From NCBI GenBank assembly GCA_964474285.1, contig CAYYSD010000094.1, forward strand, positions 1 through 12,604: DNA of 12,604 nt. The letters run 5' to 3'. Positions 1 to 5,858 of the stretch are shown here, piece by piece. The notes under the pieces were generated by a model that saw nothing but the letters and a program-made list of their open reading frames with translations, did not search any database and was not told the origin of the DNA. Position numbers and translations under genes: made by a program. Numbering within the stretch: position 1 is the first letter of the stretch; each line of letters starts with the position of its first letter. The stretch comes from JACRBT01 sp964474285 (lineage in GTDB: Bacteria; Chloroflexota; Dehalococcoidia; Tepidiformales; Tepidiformaceae).

Positions 1-770
1 CGCGTGTGCTGCGTCGCCTCAATGGTCGCCAGCACGTCGTCGAGGCTGCTCCTGGTGTCGAGGGCCACGACCTCTGTCCGCGGCACCATGATCTGGTCCG
101 CGTGAATCGCGCTGAACTCCAGCGCGCGCCGGGCAAGGATGAGCTCCGACGTCGAAAGCAGGCCGGCGCGGGCACTCGCCTCTATCACCAGTTCCAGCTC
201 CTCCGACGAAAGCGTGGACTCGTGCTCGCTCGCCGGGTGGATGCCGAAGGGACGCACCACCATCCGGCCCAGCTGGTTCATCACCCAGATGAAGGGGCGA
301 AACGCGCGGTTGAAGACGGCCATGGGCGCCGCGACGGCGAGCGACGTGGCCTCCGACCGCCCGAGCGCGAGCGTCTTTGGAGCCAGTTCGCCCAAGACAA
401 TGTGCAGGCTGGTGATGATGATGAACGCCACCGCTACCGCCGCCGCGTGGCTGACTGCGGGGGCCGCCCAGCTGCCGACGAGCGATTCCACAGGTGGCTC
501 AATGATGTGCGCCAGCGCCGGTTCGCCCACCCAACCGAGCGCGAGGCTCGACATGGTGATGCCGAGCTGGGTCGCTGCGATGTAGTTGTCCAGGTCCCGC
601 AGCGAATGAAGGAGGAGCCTTGCGCGCGCATGCCCGCCCGCTGCCAGCTGCTCAATGCGTGTGCGCCGGACAGCGACAAAGGCGAACTCCGTCGCCACGA
701 AGAATCCGTTTGCAGCCACCAGGAACACGACCGCGACGAGGCCGATCACGGTAAACGTCGATTCGGGCAC
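1..770 (-). CDS. CNNM/CorC-family (DUF21 + CBS) membrane protein, C-terminus beyond window
   Basis: The reverse strand is open from a GTG at 768-770 to the window edge, giving about 256 residues and no stop. A strong AAGGAGG at 780-786 sits about 9 bases upstream and fixes this start. Residues 6-32 form the first membrane helix (NGFFVATEFAFVAVRRTRI), followed by the family hallmarks LGITMSSLALGWVGEPALA (69-87) and VLGELAPKTLALGRSEA (125-141) of the DUF21 membrane domain. The cytosolic part begins about 180, and VPRTEVVALD near 229-238 opens the CBS-domain pair; the rest lies outside. Members of this family (CNNM, CorC, HlyC-type 'hemolysins') are linked to Mg2+/Co2+ export or homeostasis, and most are annotated hemolysin only for historical reasons. 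It diverges from the gene at 851. Family assignment is firm; the transported ion is not known. Confidence 0.93.
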   Translation of the reverse strand, partial: MPESTFTVIGLVAVVFLVAANGFFVATEFAFVAVRRTRIEQLAAGGHARARLLLHSLRDLDNYIAATQLGITMSSLALGWVGEPALAHIIEPPVESLVGSWAAPAVSHAAAVAVAFIIITSLHIVLGELAPKTLALGRSEATSLAVAAPMAVFNRAFRPFIWVMNQLGRMVVRPFGIHPASEHESTLSSEELELVIEASARAGLLSTSELILARRALEFSAIHADQIMVPRTEVVALDTRSSLDDVLATIEATQHT

Positions 771-796
771 GAAAGCAACCCTCCTTGCTCGCTAAG

Positions 797-802
797 AGAC
801 TA
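797..802 (-). promoter_or_regulatory. Candidate -10 box for the CNNM-family gene
   Basis: Read on the reverse strand the bases give TAGTCT, which fits TAnnnT. It would start a transcript about 20 bases before the GTG at 770, just ahead of the strong AAGGAGG. No convincing -35 hexamer is visible, so this is a weak call. Confidence 0.3.
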
Positions 803-837
803 CGTTGCACCGCGCGATAGTGCAGGGCGGCATGTCC

Positions 838-843
838 TATAGT
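838..843 (+). promoter_or_regulatory. Candidate -10 box (TATAGT) for the F420-dependent reductase gene
   Basis: TATAGT ends 7 bases before the ATG at 851, so transcription would start within a base or so of the start codon. There is no Shine-Dalgarno sequence in between (AGTTGCCGCC). This fits a leaderless or near-leaderless mRNA, as for the genes at 1970, 3196, 4589 and 5859. Confidence 0.45.
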
Positions 844-850
844 TGCCGCC

Positions 851-1297
851 ATGCCTGACGACTTTGGGCGGTTGGAGAGCGAATTCTTTCGAGCGCTCAA
901 CCGCGTTGTGGAGCCGTGGATCGGCGCCGGCGCGGGTTCGCCCGGCCTCATCCCCGTGGGACTCGTGACCCTCGAGACGATCGGTCGCGTTTCCGGCGAA
1001 CCGCGGCCAGTTCCGCTCGGTGCCTACCTCCACGCAGGACATCTCATCGTGGGAACCATCCGCGGCGACCGCTCCCACTGGTTGCGCAATCTCGTCGCGA
1101 ACCCGAAGGCGTCGTGCTCACTCTGGGGCGGACGGCACGCGGTTTCCGCGACGGTCTGGCGGCCTGGCCAACTTCCCCTGACCCCACCCGCCTATCCGCT
1201 CACCGTCCGCATGCTGGTGGGCGCAATGATCCCGCTCACCACACTCGGGTACTCGTTCGCCGTCCTTGCACCCGAAGACCCTCGCGGCCGCCTGTGA
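851..1297 (+). CDS. F420H2-dependent nitroreductase/quinone reductase-like protein (DDN family)
   Basis: This 148-residue protein has the size and central signature of the deazaflavin-dependent nitroreductase family (split beta-barrel fold). LETIGRVSGEPRPVPL at 41-56 matches the family pattern of a strand, a T/I-GR-SG turn and R-x-x-PL. HWLRNLVANPKA at 76-87 matches the W-x-x-NL-x-ANP block that lines the F420 pocket. Family members use reduced F420 to reduce quinones, nitro compounds or other electrophiles at the membrane; the substrate here cannot be told. The N-terminal 25 residues are amphipathic, and 118-140 is hydrophobic. The next gene overlaps by four bases (GTGA at 1294-1297), so the two are probably translationally coupled. 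The cofG gene at 11784 suggests the host makes the cofactor. Confidence 0.8.
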   Translation: MPDDFGRLESEFFRALNRVVEPWIGAGAGSPGLIPVGLVTLETIGRVSGEPRPVPLGAYLHAGHLIVGTIRGDRSHWLRNLVANPKASCSLWGGRHAVSATVWRPGQLPLTPPAYPLTVRMLVGAMIPLTTLGYSFAVLAPEDPRGRL

Positions 1298-1923
1298 GGT
1301 GGCTCGACATCTCCATCCCCCTGCGGGAAGGCATGCCGCTCTTCCCGGGCGACCCGCCCGTCGAGACGCGCCCCGTCGCCTCGCTGGCGGAGGGTGCTCT
1401 CTGCGACCTCACCGCATTGAGCTTCGGTCTGCATTCCGGCACCCATCTTGATGCCCCGCGTCACTTCATCCCCGGGGCCGCCGGCATCGAGTCGTACGCG
1501 ATCGAGACCCTCTGCGGCCCCGCATTGGTGGTGGACGCTTCTCGGGTCAAGGGCCATATCGACGCAGCCGCGTTCCAGGGTCTGGCGATTCCGCCCGCCG
1601 TCGAGCGCATCCTTTTCAAGACCACGAACTCGGCGCTCTGGGAGCGGCCCGGCTTCGTTGAGGACTTCGTCGCTTTGGAAGCCTCCGCGGCGCAGCGACT
1701 GGCGGCTTCGGGTGCGCGCCTCGTCGGAATCGACTACCTGTCGATTGCGCCCTTCCACGACACGGCGCCCACTCATCGCATTCTCCTCGCGGCCGGAATT
1801 GCCATCCTCGAAGGGCTGGATCTACGTGCGGTAGCTCCCGGACCCTACGAGCTCATCTGCCTGCCGCTGCGCATCGAAGGCGTCGACGGCGCTCCGGCGC
1901 GGGCCATGCTGCGACCAGCCTGA
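1294..1923 (+). CDS. Cyclase-family metal hydrolase, kynurenine formamidase (KynB)-like
   Basis: The GTG start at 1294 overlaps the stop of the preceding gene (GTGA), giving 209 residues, the usual length for KynB-type cyclases. A longer upstream reading in this frame exists but only shadows the previous gene. The protein opens with the family signature WLDISIPLREGMPLFPGDP (3-21). The metal-binding motif HSGTHLDAPRHF lies at 47-58 (H47, H51, D53, and H57 as the likely catalytic histidine). H161 and E173 fall where KynB enzymes have their remaining zinc ligands. KynB hydrolyses N-formylkynurenine to kynurenine and formate, but the wider family includes other amidases and isatin hydrolases. Coupling to an F420-dependent reductase and an aminotransferase downstream is suggestive, not proof, of aromatic amino-acid metabolism. 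Confidence 0.87.
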   Translation: MRWLDISIPLREGMPLFPGDPPVETRPVASLAEGALCDLTALSFGLHSGTHLDAPRHFIPGAAGIESYAIETLCGPALVVDASRVKGHIDAAAFQGLAIPPAVERILFKTTNSALWERPGFVEDFVALEASAAQRLAASGARLVGIDYLSIAPFHDTAPTHRILLAAGIAILEGLDLRAVAPGPYELICLPLRIEGVDGAPARAMLRPA

Positions 1924-1957
1924 AGACAGTGAGTCGCCGGTGGCCGCCGTCTAACAA

Positions 1958-1963
1958 TAAAAT
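1958..1963 (+). promoter_or_regulatory. Candidate -10 box (TAAAAT) for a leaderless aminotransferase transcript
   Basis: TAAAAT ends 7 bases before the A of the ATG at 1970, which would place the transcript start on the start codon itself. No Shine-Dalgarno sequence precedes that ATG (CCTGCA). No -35 hexamer is evident about 17 bases upstream. Confidence 0.5.
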
Positions 1964-1969
1964 CCTGCA

Positions 1970-3142
1970 ATGAATGACTCCGCGCCCCGCACGCATATCG
2001 CCCACCGCACCTCCGTGTTCACAGAGTCCGTGATCCGCGAAATGACGCGGCTCGCCTTTCTCCATGGCGCGATGAACCTCGCCCAGGGATACCCGGACTT
2101 CCCCGCGCCGGAGTTCATCAAGCGTGCCGCCGTCGATGCCATCAACGCGGATATCAACCAGTACGCGATCACCTGGGGTTCACTGCGCTTGCGCCAGGCC
2201 ATCGCCGCCAAGACGAAACGCTTTTATGGTCTCGACCTGGACCCCGACCGCGAGATCACGGTCACCTGCGGAGCTACCGAAGCCATGATGGCCGTCCTTC
2301 TCGCCGTGGTGGAAGAAGGCGACGAAGTCATCGTCTTCGAACCGTTCTACGAAAACTACGTGCCCGATGCCGCCATGAGCGGCGCCACGCTGCGCTTTGT
2401 CACCCTCAAGTCGCCCGAGTTCTCGTTCGACCCGGCCGAACTCCGCGCCGCCTTCACCCCGCGTACCCGCGCCATCATCGTCAACACCCCGAACAACCCG
2501 AGCGGCAAAGTCTTCACGCGCGGCGAACTCGACCTGATCGCCGCGCTCTGCCAGGAGTTCGACACCCTCTGCATCACGGACGAGATCTACGAGCACATCC
2601 TCTACGATAACCACGTCCACGTGCCGATGGCCACGCTCCCCGGGCTGTACGACCGCACGATCACGATCAGCGGCCTCTCGAAGACGTTCAGCGTGACGGG
2701 CTGGCGCCTGGGTTATGTCCTGGCGAAGCCCGAACTCAGCAACGCCGTGCGCAAGGTGCACGACTTTCTGACGGTCGGCGCGCCGGCTCCGCTCCAGGAA
2801 GCCGCAGCTGTCGCCATGGAACAGGCCGATTCCTACTATCCGGAACTGCGCGGGATGTATGCCGCCAGGCGCGAACAGCTGCTCTTGCCGTTGCTCGAGG
2901 CCGGATTCAACGCCCACCGGCCTGAAGGCGCCTACTACATCATGGCGGACTTCACCGCCTTCGCCTTCGAAGGGAACGACACCGACTTCGCGCGCCACCT
3001 CATCGAACACGTCGGCGTCGCGGCGGTGCCGGGCTCCAGCTTTTATCGCAGCAAGGAAGCCGGCGCGCACTTCGTCCGCTTCACCTTCTCGAAGTCGGAA
3101 GAGACCCTGGCGGAAGCGGCGCGGCGGCTGCAGGCGATGTAA
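1970..3142 (+). CDS. PLP-dependent class I/II aminotransferase (kynurenine/methionine aminotransferase-like)
   Basis: This 390-residue protein is a complete fold-type I aminotransferase. AQGYPDFPAP (38-47) is the N-terminal substrate loop. NTPNNPSGKVF (172-182) contains the Asn that contacts the cofactor (N176). D204 and Y207 in TDEIYEHILYD bind the pyridine ring. The Schiff-base lysine is K238 in GLSKTFSVTGWRLGY (235-249), and R370 in HFVRFTFSK is the substrate carboxylate-binding arginine. The sequence most resembles the KAT/YbdL subgroup (kynurenine, glutamine or methionine transaminases). DapC-like and other roles are possible, so the substrate is unresolved. It lies 46 bases after the KynB-like gene, which would make kynurenine a reasonable candidate substrate. 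The start has a TAAAAT box 7 bases upstream instead of a ribosome binding site. Confidence 0.93.
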   Translation: MNDSAPRTHIAHRTSVFTESVIREMTRLAFLHGAMNLAQGYPDFPAPEFIKRAAVDAINADINQYAITWGSLRLRQAIAAKTKRFYGLDLDPDREITVTCGATEAMMAVLLAVVEEGDEVIVFEPFYENYVPDAAMSGATLRFVTLKSPEFSFDPAELRAAFTPRTRAIIVNTPNNPSGKVFTRGELDLIAALCQEFDTLCITDEIYEHILYDNHVHVPMATLPGLYDRTITISGLSKTFSVTGWRLGYVLAKPELSNAVRKVHDFLTVGAPAPLQEAAAVAMEQADSYYPELRGMYAARREQLLLPLLEAGFNAHRPEGAYYIMADFTAFAFEGNDTDFARHLIEHVGVAAVPGSSFYRSKEAGAHFVRFTFSKSEETLAEAARRLQAM

Positions 3143-3160
3143 GAGACCTTCACACTTCCG

Positions 3161-3189
3161 TTGGGTATAGCTCGGCCGCGCATTAGCCT
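3161..3189 (+). promoter_or_regulatory. Candidate promoter for a leaderless FKBP transcript
   Basis: TAGCCT at 3184-3189 ends 7 bases before the ATG at 3196. TTGGGT at 3161-3166 lies 17 bases upstream of it, a plausible -35. Only GAGAAC separates the box from the ATG, so a ribosome binding site is weak or absent. Confidence 0.45.
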
Positions 3190-3195
3190 GAGAAC

Positions 3196-3717
3196 ATGGA
3201 TCGACGACAGTTCATCACCCTTCTCGGCGGGGGAGCCATCGTTGCGCTGGTTGGATCAGCCTGCGGCGACGGAGAGGATCCCGCGCCTACACCGACCACC
3301 GCGCCTGTCCGCGCGACTCAGCCTGCGTCGGGGCCCACCGCGGCCTCGGGAACGGTAGCAAAGGAGCTCTTCGACGTGGAAAAGGCAACAACGACGCCCA
3401 GCGGTCTCAAGTACATCGACCAGGTCGTCGGGACCGGCGCATCTCCAGCCATGACCCAGACGGTCACGGTCCACTACACCGGCAAGCTCGCCGCCAACGG
3501 CAAGACGTTCGACAGCACGGCCGGCAAGCAGCCGATCAGCTTCCCGATGAACGGCGTGATCAAGGGCTTCTCAGAAGGCCTTTCGACCATGAAGGTCGGC
3601 GGCAAGCGCACGGTCTATATCCCTTCGGCGCTGGGTTACGGCCCGGGCGGCTATGGCCAGGCGATCCCACCGAATTCCGATCTCGTGTTCGAAATCGAAC
3701 TCGTCGCAATCAAGTAG
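3196..3717 (+). CDS. Tat-type lipoprotein, FKBP peptidyl-prolyl cis-trans isomerase
   Basis: The 173-residue protein starts with a twin-arginine-like signal (DRRQFITLLGG, residues 2-12), a hydrophobic stretch, and a lipobox-like VGSAC ending at C23. It is therefore probably folded or exported through Tat and lipid-anchored outside the membrane. Residues 26-52 are a Pro/Thr/Ala linker of a kind common in Chloroflexota. The FKBP domain fills 67-173. Visible active-site residues by comparison with FKBP12 are Y94 (VHYTG), D106 (FDST), V121-I122, Y148 (LGYG) and F165 (LVFEIEL). The pocket tryptophan of FKBP12 is F125 here, a common bacterial replacement. It would speed prolyl isomerisation in exported proteins. 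It ends at a convergent gap with clpP that holds a long hairpin. Confidence 0.92.
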   Translation: MDRRQFITLLGGGAIVALVGSACGDGEDPAPTPTTAPVRATQPASGPTAASGTVAKELFDVEKATTTPSGLKYIDQVVGTGASPAMTQTVTVHYTGKLAANGKTFDSTAGKQPISFPMNGVIKGFSEGLSTMKVGGKRTVYIPSALGYGPGGYGQAIPPNSDLVFEIELVAIK

Positions 3718-3731
3718 TGGGTGCCGACGGA

Positions 3732-3776
3732 CACACGCCAGCGCACTTGAACCCCATTCAAGTGCGCTGGCGCGTG
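3732..3776. repeat. Long hairpin between convergent genes, core identical to the tRNA-Pro(GGG) anticodon arm
   Basis: Arms 3732-3751 and 3757-3776 pair over 20 positions around a 5-base loop. The only exception is 3735/3773, which is A-C on plus-strand RNA but a U-G wobble on minus-strand RNA. Bases 3746-3768 (23 nt) are identical, in the same orientation, to 7827-7849 inside the tRNA-Pro gene. Read on the minus strand, the core is stem CTTGA, loop ATGGGGT, stem TCAAG, preceded by the D-stem half AGCGCA; the other side repeats that half inverted (TGCGCT). Position after the stop codons of both FKBP and clpP suggests a bidirectional terminator or mRNA 3'-end structure, but neither side has a U-tract. 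Confidence 0.85.
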
Positions 3777-3798
3777 GTCACAACCCGAACGGGCCGCT

Positions 3799-4485
3799 TT
3801 ACTTCTTTTCGTTGATGGCGATCGCGGCCTGGCTGGGGCGCTCCAGGATCTCGTCGATCAGGCCGTAGTCCTTCGCAGCTGGCGGGTCCATCCAGAAGTC
3901 GCGGTCGGTATCGTGTTCGATGCGGTCCATCGGCTGGCCCGTCGTCTTCTGGATGATGTTGCGCAGCACCTTCTGAAGGCGCAGCGTTTCGCGCGCCTGG
4001 ATCTCGATGTCACGAGCCTGGCCCTGCGCGCCACCGAGCACCTGGTGCAGGTGGATGGTCGAGTTCGGGAGAGCGAAGCGCTTTCCCTTTTCGCCGGACG
4101 TGAGAAGGACCGTGCCCATGCTCGCCGCCAGGCCGATGCAAACCGTCGCTACCGCCGGGCGGATGAGGTTCATCGTGTCGTAGATCGCGAGGCCCGCCGT
4201 CACACTGCCGCCGGGGCAGTTGATGTACATCATGATGTCCTTCTCGTCGTCCTCGCGTGCGAGATAGAGGAGCTGGGCGATGATGATGTTCGCGATCATC
4301 GCGTCGATGGGCGTACCCATGAACACGATCCGCTCCTTCAGGAGCAGGGAGTAGATGTCGTAGGCGCGCTCGCGGCGTCCATCGGATTCGATGACGAACG
4401 GCATGATGTCGCTGGGACGCACGAGCTCGGCATCGGGCCGCTTCCCCGCGATGATGTCCTGGATCAGATCGAAACTGCTGCTCAT
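3799..4485 (-). CDS. clpP: ATP-dependent Clp protease proteolytic subunit ClpP
   Basis: This is a full ClpP serine peptidase of 228 residues from the ATG at 4483-4485. The catalytic triad is visible: S122 in GLAASMGT, H147 in HLHQVLGG, and D196 in EHDTDRDFW, with spacings as in E. coli ClpP. ERAYDIYSLLLKERIVFMG and GLAIYDTMNLI are also typical. Two details differ from the textbook enzyme: YINCPGGS replaces the usual INSPGG, and about 27 residues precede the usual start of the mature subunit. A second in-frame ATG at 4404 would remove most of that extension. The reading extends open to 4590, but that part lies in the promoter region. No clpX or tig is adjacent. It diverges from a toxin-antitoxin pair across a shared promoter region. 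ClpP forms a barrel that degrades proteins delivered by ClpX or ClpC. Confidence 0.95.
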   Translation of the reverse strand: MSSSFDLIQDIIAGKRPDAELVRPSDIMPFVIESDGRRERAYDIYSLLLKERIVFMGTPIDAMIANIIIAQLLYLAREDDEKDIMMYINCPGGSVTAGLAIYDTMNLIRPAVATVCIGLAASMGTVLLTSGEKGKRFALPNSTIHLHQVLGGAQGQARDIEIQARETLRLQKVLRNIIQKTTGQPMDRIEHDTDRDFWMDPPAAKDYGLIDEILERPSQAAIAINEKK

Positions 4486-4562
4486 GGCTGCCCCCGAGGT
4501 GTAAATCCAGTGTGGCGGACGGAGGGCGAATGCGCCAAGCAGAGAACGCCGTATCGAGCGCC

Positions 4563-4582
4563 AGTATAATTGCGCGTATACT
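4563..4582. promoter_or_regulatory. Inverted repeat of two TATACT boxes between clpP and vapB (promoter/operator)
   Basis: AGTATA (4563-4568) and TATACT (4577-4582) are exact inverted copies separated by 8 bases. On the plus strand TATACT ends 7 bases before the vapB ATG at 4589 and can serve as its -10 box for a leaderless mRNA. On the minus strand the mirror TATACT can serve clpP, giving a leader of about 70 bases. TATAAT at 4565-4570 is a second plus-strand option. Inverted repeats over the promoter are where ribbon-helix-helix antitoxins usually bind to repress their own operon. Binding here is inferred. Confidence 0.6.
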
Positions 4583-4588
4583 TGTCCC

Positions 4589-4831
4589 ATGCCTCAAGTG
4601 ACGATCTACCTGGACGACGACACGAATCAGTTGCTTTCGGACGCCTGCGCAACGCAAGGGAAGAGCAAGTCCGCCATCGCAGCAGAGGCTATTCGTCGCA
4701 CCCTGGCCAACCGGCTGCCGCCCGAGTGGTTCAAGCTTCTGGGGTCCTGGGACGACGAGCGCGCCGCCAACGAGATCCTCAACGACATTCGCTCCGGTTC
4801 CGACAACCCGGAGCGGCCGTCAATCGACTAG
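4589..4831 (+). CDS. vapB: Ribbon-helix-helix antitoxin (VapB/CopG type)
   Basis: The 80-residue protein begins with the short beta strand and two helices of the ribbon-helix-helix fold (VTIYLDDDTNQLLSDACATQ, then GKSKSAIAAEAIRRTLANRL, residues 4-43). This fold dimerises and binds palindromic DNA. The tail, with LLGSWDDERAANEILNDIR near 50-68, looks like the toxin-binding segment of VapB antitoxins that neutralise PIN-domain toxins. The toxin gene follows after 6 bases. The ATG has no Shine-Dalgarno site, but TATACT ends 7 bases before it. The inverted repeat at 4563-4582 is the natural candidate for autoregulation. ClpP and related proteases often degrade such antitoxins, which makes the divergent clpP neighbour noteworthy. 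Confidence 0.86.
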   Translation: MPQVTIYLDDDTNQLLSDACATQGKSKSAIAAEAIRRTLANRLPPEWFKLLGSWDDERAANEILNDIRSGSDNPERPSID

Positions 4832-4837
4832 AACACG

Positions 4838-5254
4838 TTGTACCTGCTCGACACCGACACCTGCATCTACCTGCTCAATGGCACGGTCCCCGAAGCAGTG
4901 GAGCGGTTGCGTGCGACCCCCGTCGAGGAACTTGGTCTCGCGGCGATCACCGTGGCGGAACTGGCATTCGGGGCCGAGCGCTCAAGCCGGCGCGAGGCAA
5001 ACCTCCAGCGTGTGGCTCAGTTCGTGGCGCCGTTCCGCGTCCTGCCGTTCGACCTCAGCTGCGCCCCGTGGTTTGCCTCCACGAAGTCGCACCTGGCCCG
5101 CAACGGGACGCCGATCGGTTCCATGGACCTGTTGATCGCCGCCGTCGCCCTCGCGAATGGGGCCACCCTCGTCACGAACAACCAACGTGAGTTCCGCCGG
5201 GTCCCAGGGCTCCTCGTCGAGAACTGGACAACCTCCACGCCCGAGCGACAATAG
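4838..5254 (+). CDS. vapC: PIN-domain ribonuclease toxin, VapC family
   Basis: This 138-residue PIN-domain protein starts at a TTG 6 bases after the antitoxin stop; it has no clear ribosome binding site and is probably translated by coupling. The acidic metal-binding residues of the family are in place: D5 in YLLDTDTCIYLL, E41 in TVAELAFGA, and D97 in GSMDLLIAAVAL. The C-terminal TNNQREFRRVPGLLVENW (113-130) is the usual closing motif. VapC toxins are Mg2+-dependent endoribonucleases. Many cut tRNA anticodon stem-loops or the ribosomal sarcin-ricin loop and stop translation when the antitoxin is lost. The target here is unknown. All catalytic positions appear intact, so the toxin should be active. 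Confidence 0.92.
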   Translation: MYLLDTDTCIYLLNGTVPEAVERLRATPVEELGLAAITVAELAFGAERSSRREANLQRVAQFVAPFRVLPFDLSCAPWFASTKSHLARNGTPIGSMDLLIAAVALANGATLVTNNQREFRRVPGLLVENWTTSTPERQ

Positions 5255-5279
5255 GGCATCTCCTCGCCGGAGCGACGCC

Positions 5280-5744
5280 ATGGAACCACCGAAGCAAATC
5301 ACGCCCACGAAACTCGCCGACTACCTCGAACACCTTACGAAACCGGTCTTCGAAGGCGGCATCAGTTGGCGCATCATCGAAGCGAAGTGGCCCGGCTTCC
5401 AGGAAGCGTTCCGCGGCTTCGACCCCGAAACCGTCGCGACACTGAGCCCGGATGAAGTCGACGCCCTCACGAACGACACGCGCATCGTTCGCAACCGCCG
5501 CAAGATCGAAGCGACCGTCCACAACGCACAGGAGATGCTCGCGATCGAGAAAGAATTCGGCACGTTCAAGAACTACCTCGGGGCCCACGGCGACTTCTGG
5601 GCCACGGCGAAGGACATGCGCAAGCGCTTCAAGCACGTCGGCGATTTCGGCGCTTACTACTTCCTCTATGTCGTCGGCGAACCAGTTCCTGAGCACCACG
5701 AGTTTCGTGCCAAGCTCCTCGAAGGCGGCAAGAAGCCGGCGTAA
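5280..5744 (+). CDS. Divergent DNA-3-methyladenine glycosylase I (Tag-like, HhH-GPD superfamily)
   Basis: The ATG at 5280 is supported by GGAG at 5269-5272, 7 bases upstream; an open upstream extension only overlaps vapC. The 154-residue product matches the core of Tag: GGISWRIIEAKWPGFQEAF (26-44), FDPETVATLSPDEVDALTND (47-66), IVRNRRKIEATVHNA (69-83), and RFKHVGDFGAYYFLYVVG (116-133). Tag removes 3-methyladenine from alkylated DNA. The protein lacks the N-terminal Cys/His pair that E. coli Tag uses to hold zinc, and its C-terminus keeps only EHHEF, so it belongs to a zinc-less branch. It is somewhat short for Tag (about 185 residues). It starts 25 bases after vapC and may share its transcript. 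The repair role is inferred from the fold. Confidence 0.78.
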   Translation: MEPPKQITPTKLADYLEHLTKPVFEGGISWRIIEAKWPGFQEAFRGFDPETVATLSPDEVDALTNDTRIVRNRRKIEATVHNAQEMLAIEKEFGTFKNYLGAHGDFWATAKDMRKRFKHVGDFGAYYFLYVVGEPVPEHHEFRAKLLEGGKKPA

Positions 5745-5846
5745 GCCCGTTCGGAAGGCAGGGATGTCGCAGCCTCGGCGGAACAAACGGCCCCTGAGAC
5801 CTCCCGGGTGCGTCGAGTGGCCGTGGAGGCGTGGCGATTGGGTCGA

Positions 5847-5852
5847 TAACGT
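5847..5852 (+). promoter_or_regulatory. Candidate -10 box (TAACGT) for a leaderless membrane-protein transcript
   Basis: TAACGT ends 7 bases before the A of the ATG at 5859, and no Shine-Dalgarno sequence lies between (ACGACC). A -35 is not evident. The spacing equals that at 1970, 3196 and 4589. Confidence 0.4.
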
Positions 5853-5858
5853 ACGACC

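Noticed and set aside
6..842. Open frame of 278 residues antisense to the CNNM-family gene
   Set aside because: The reverse strand reads a clear DUF21/CBS protein with a strong ribosome site, so the forward frame is a shadow.
916..1293. N-terminal extension of the cyclase over the reductase gene
   Set aside because: The extension is Arg/Pro-rich shadow sequence; family homology begins precisely at the GTG overlapping the previous stop.
2180..3070. Long open frame (296 residues) antisense to the aminotransferase
   Set aside because: It mirrors a strong family gene on the other strand in GC-rich DNA, and its protein is a low-complexity Arg/Gly/Glu/Val-rich sequence with no motif.
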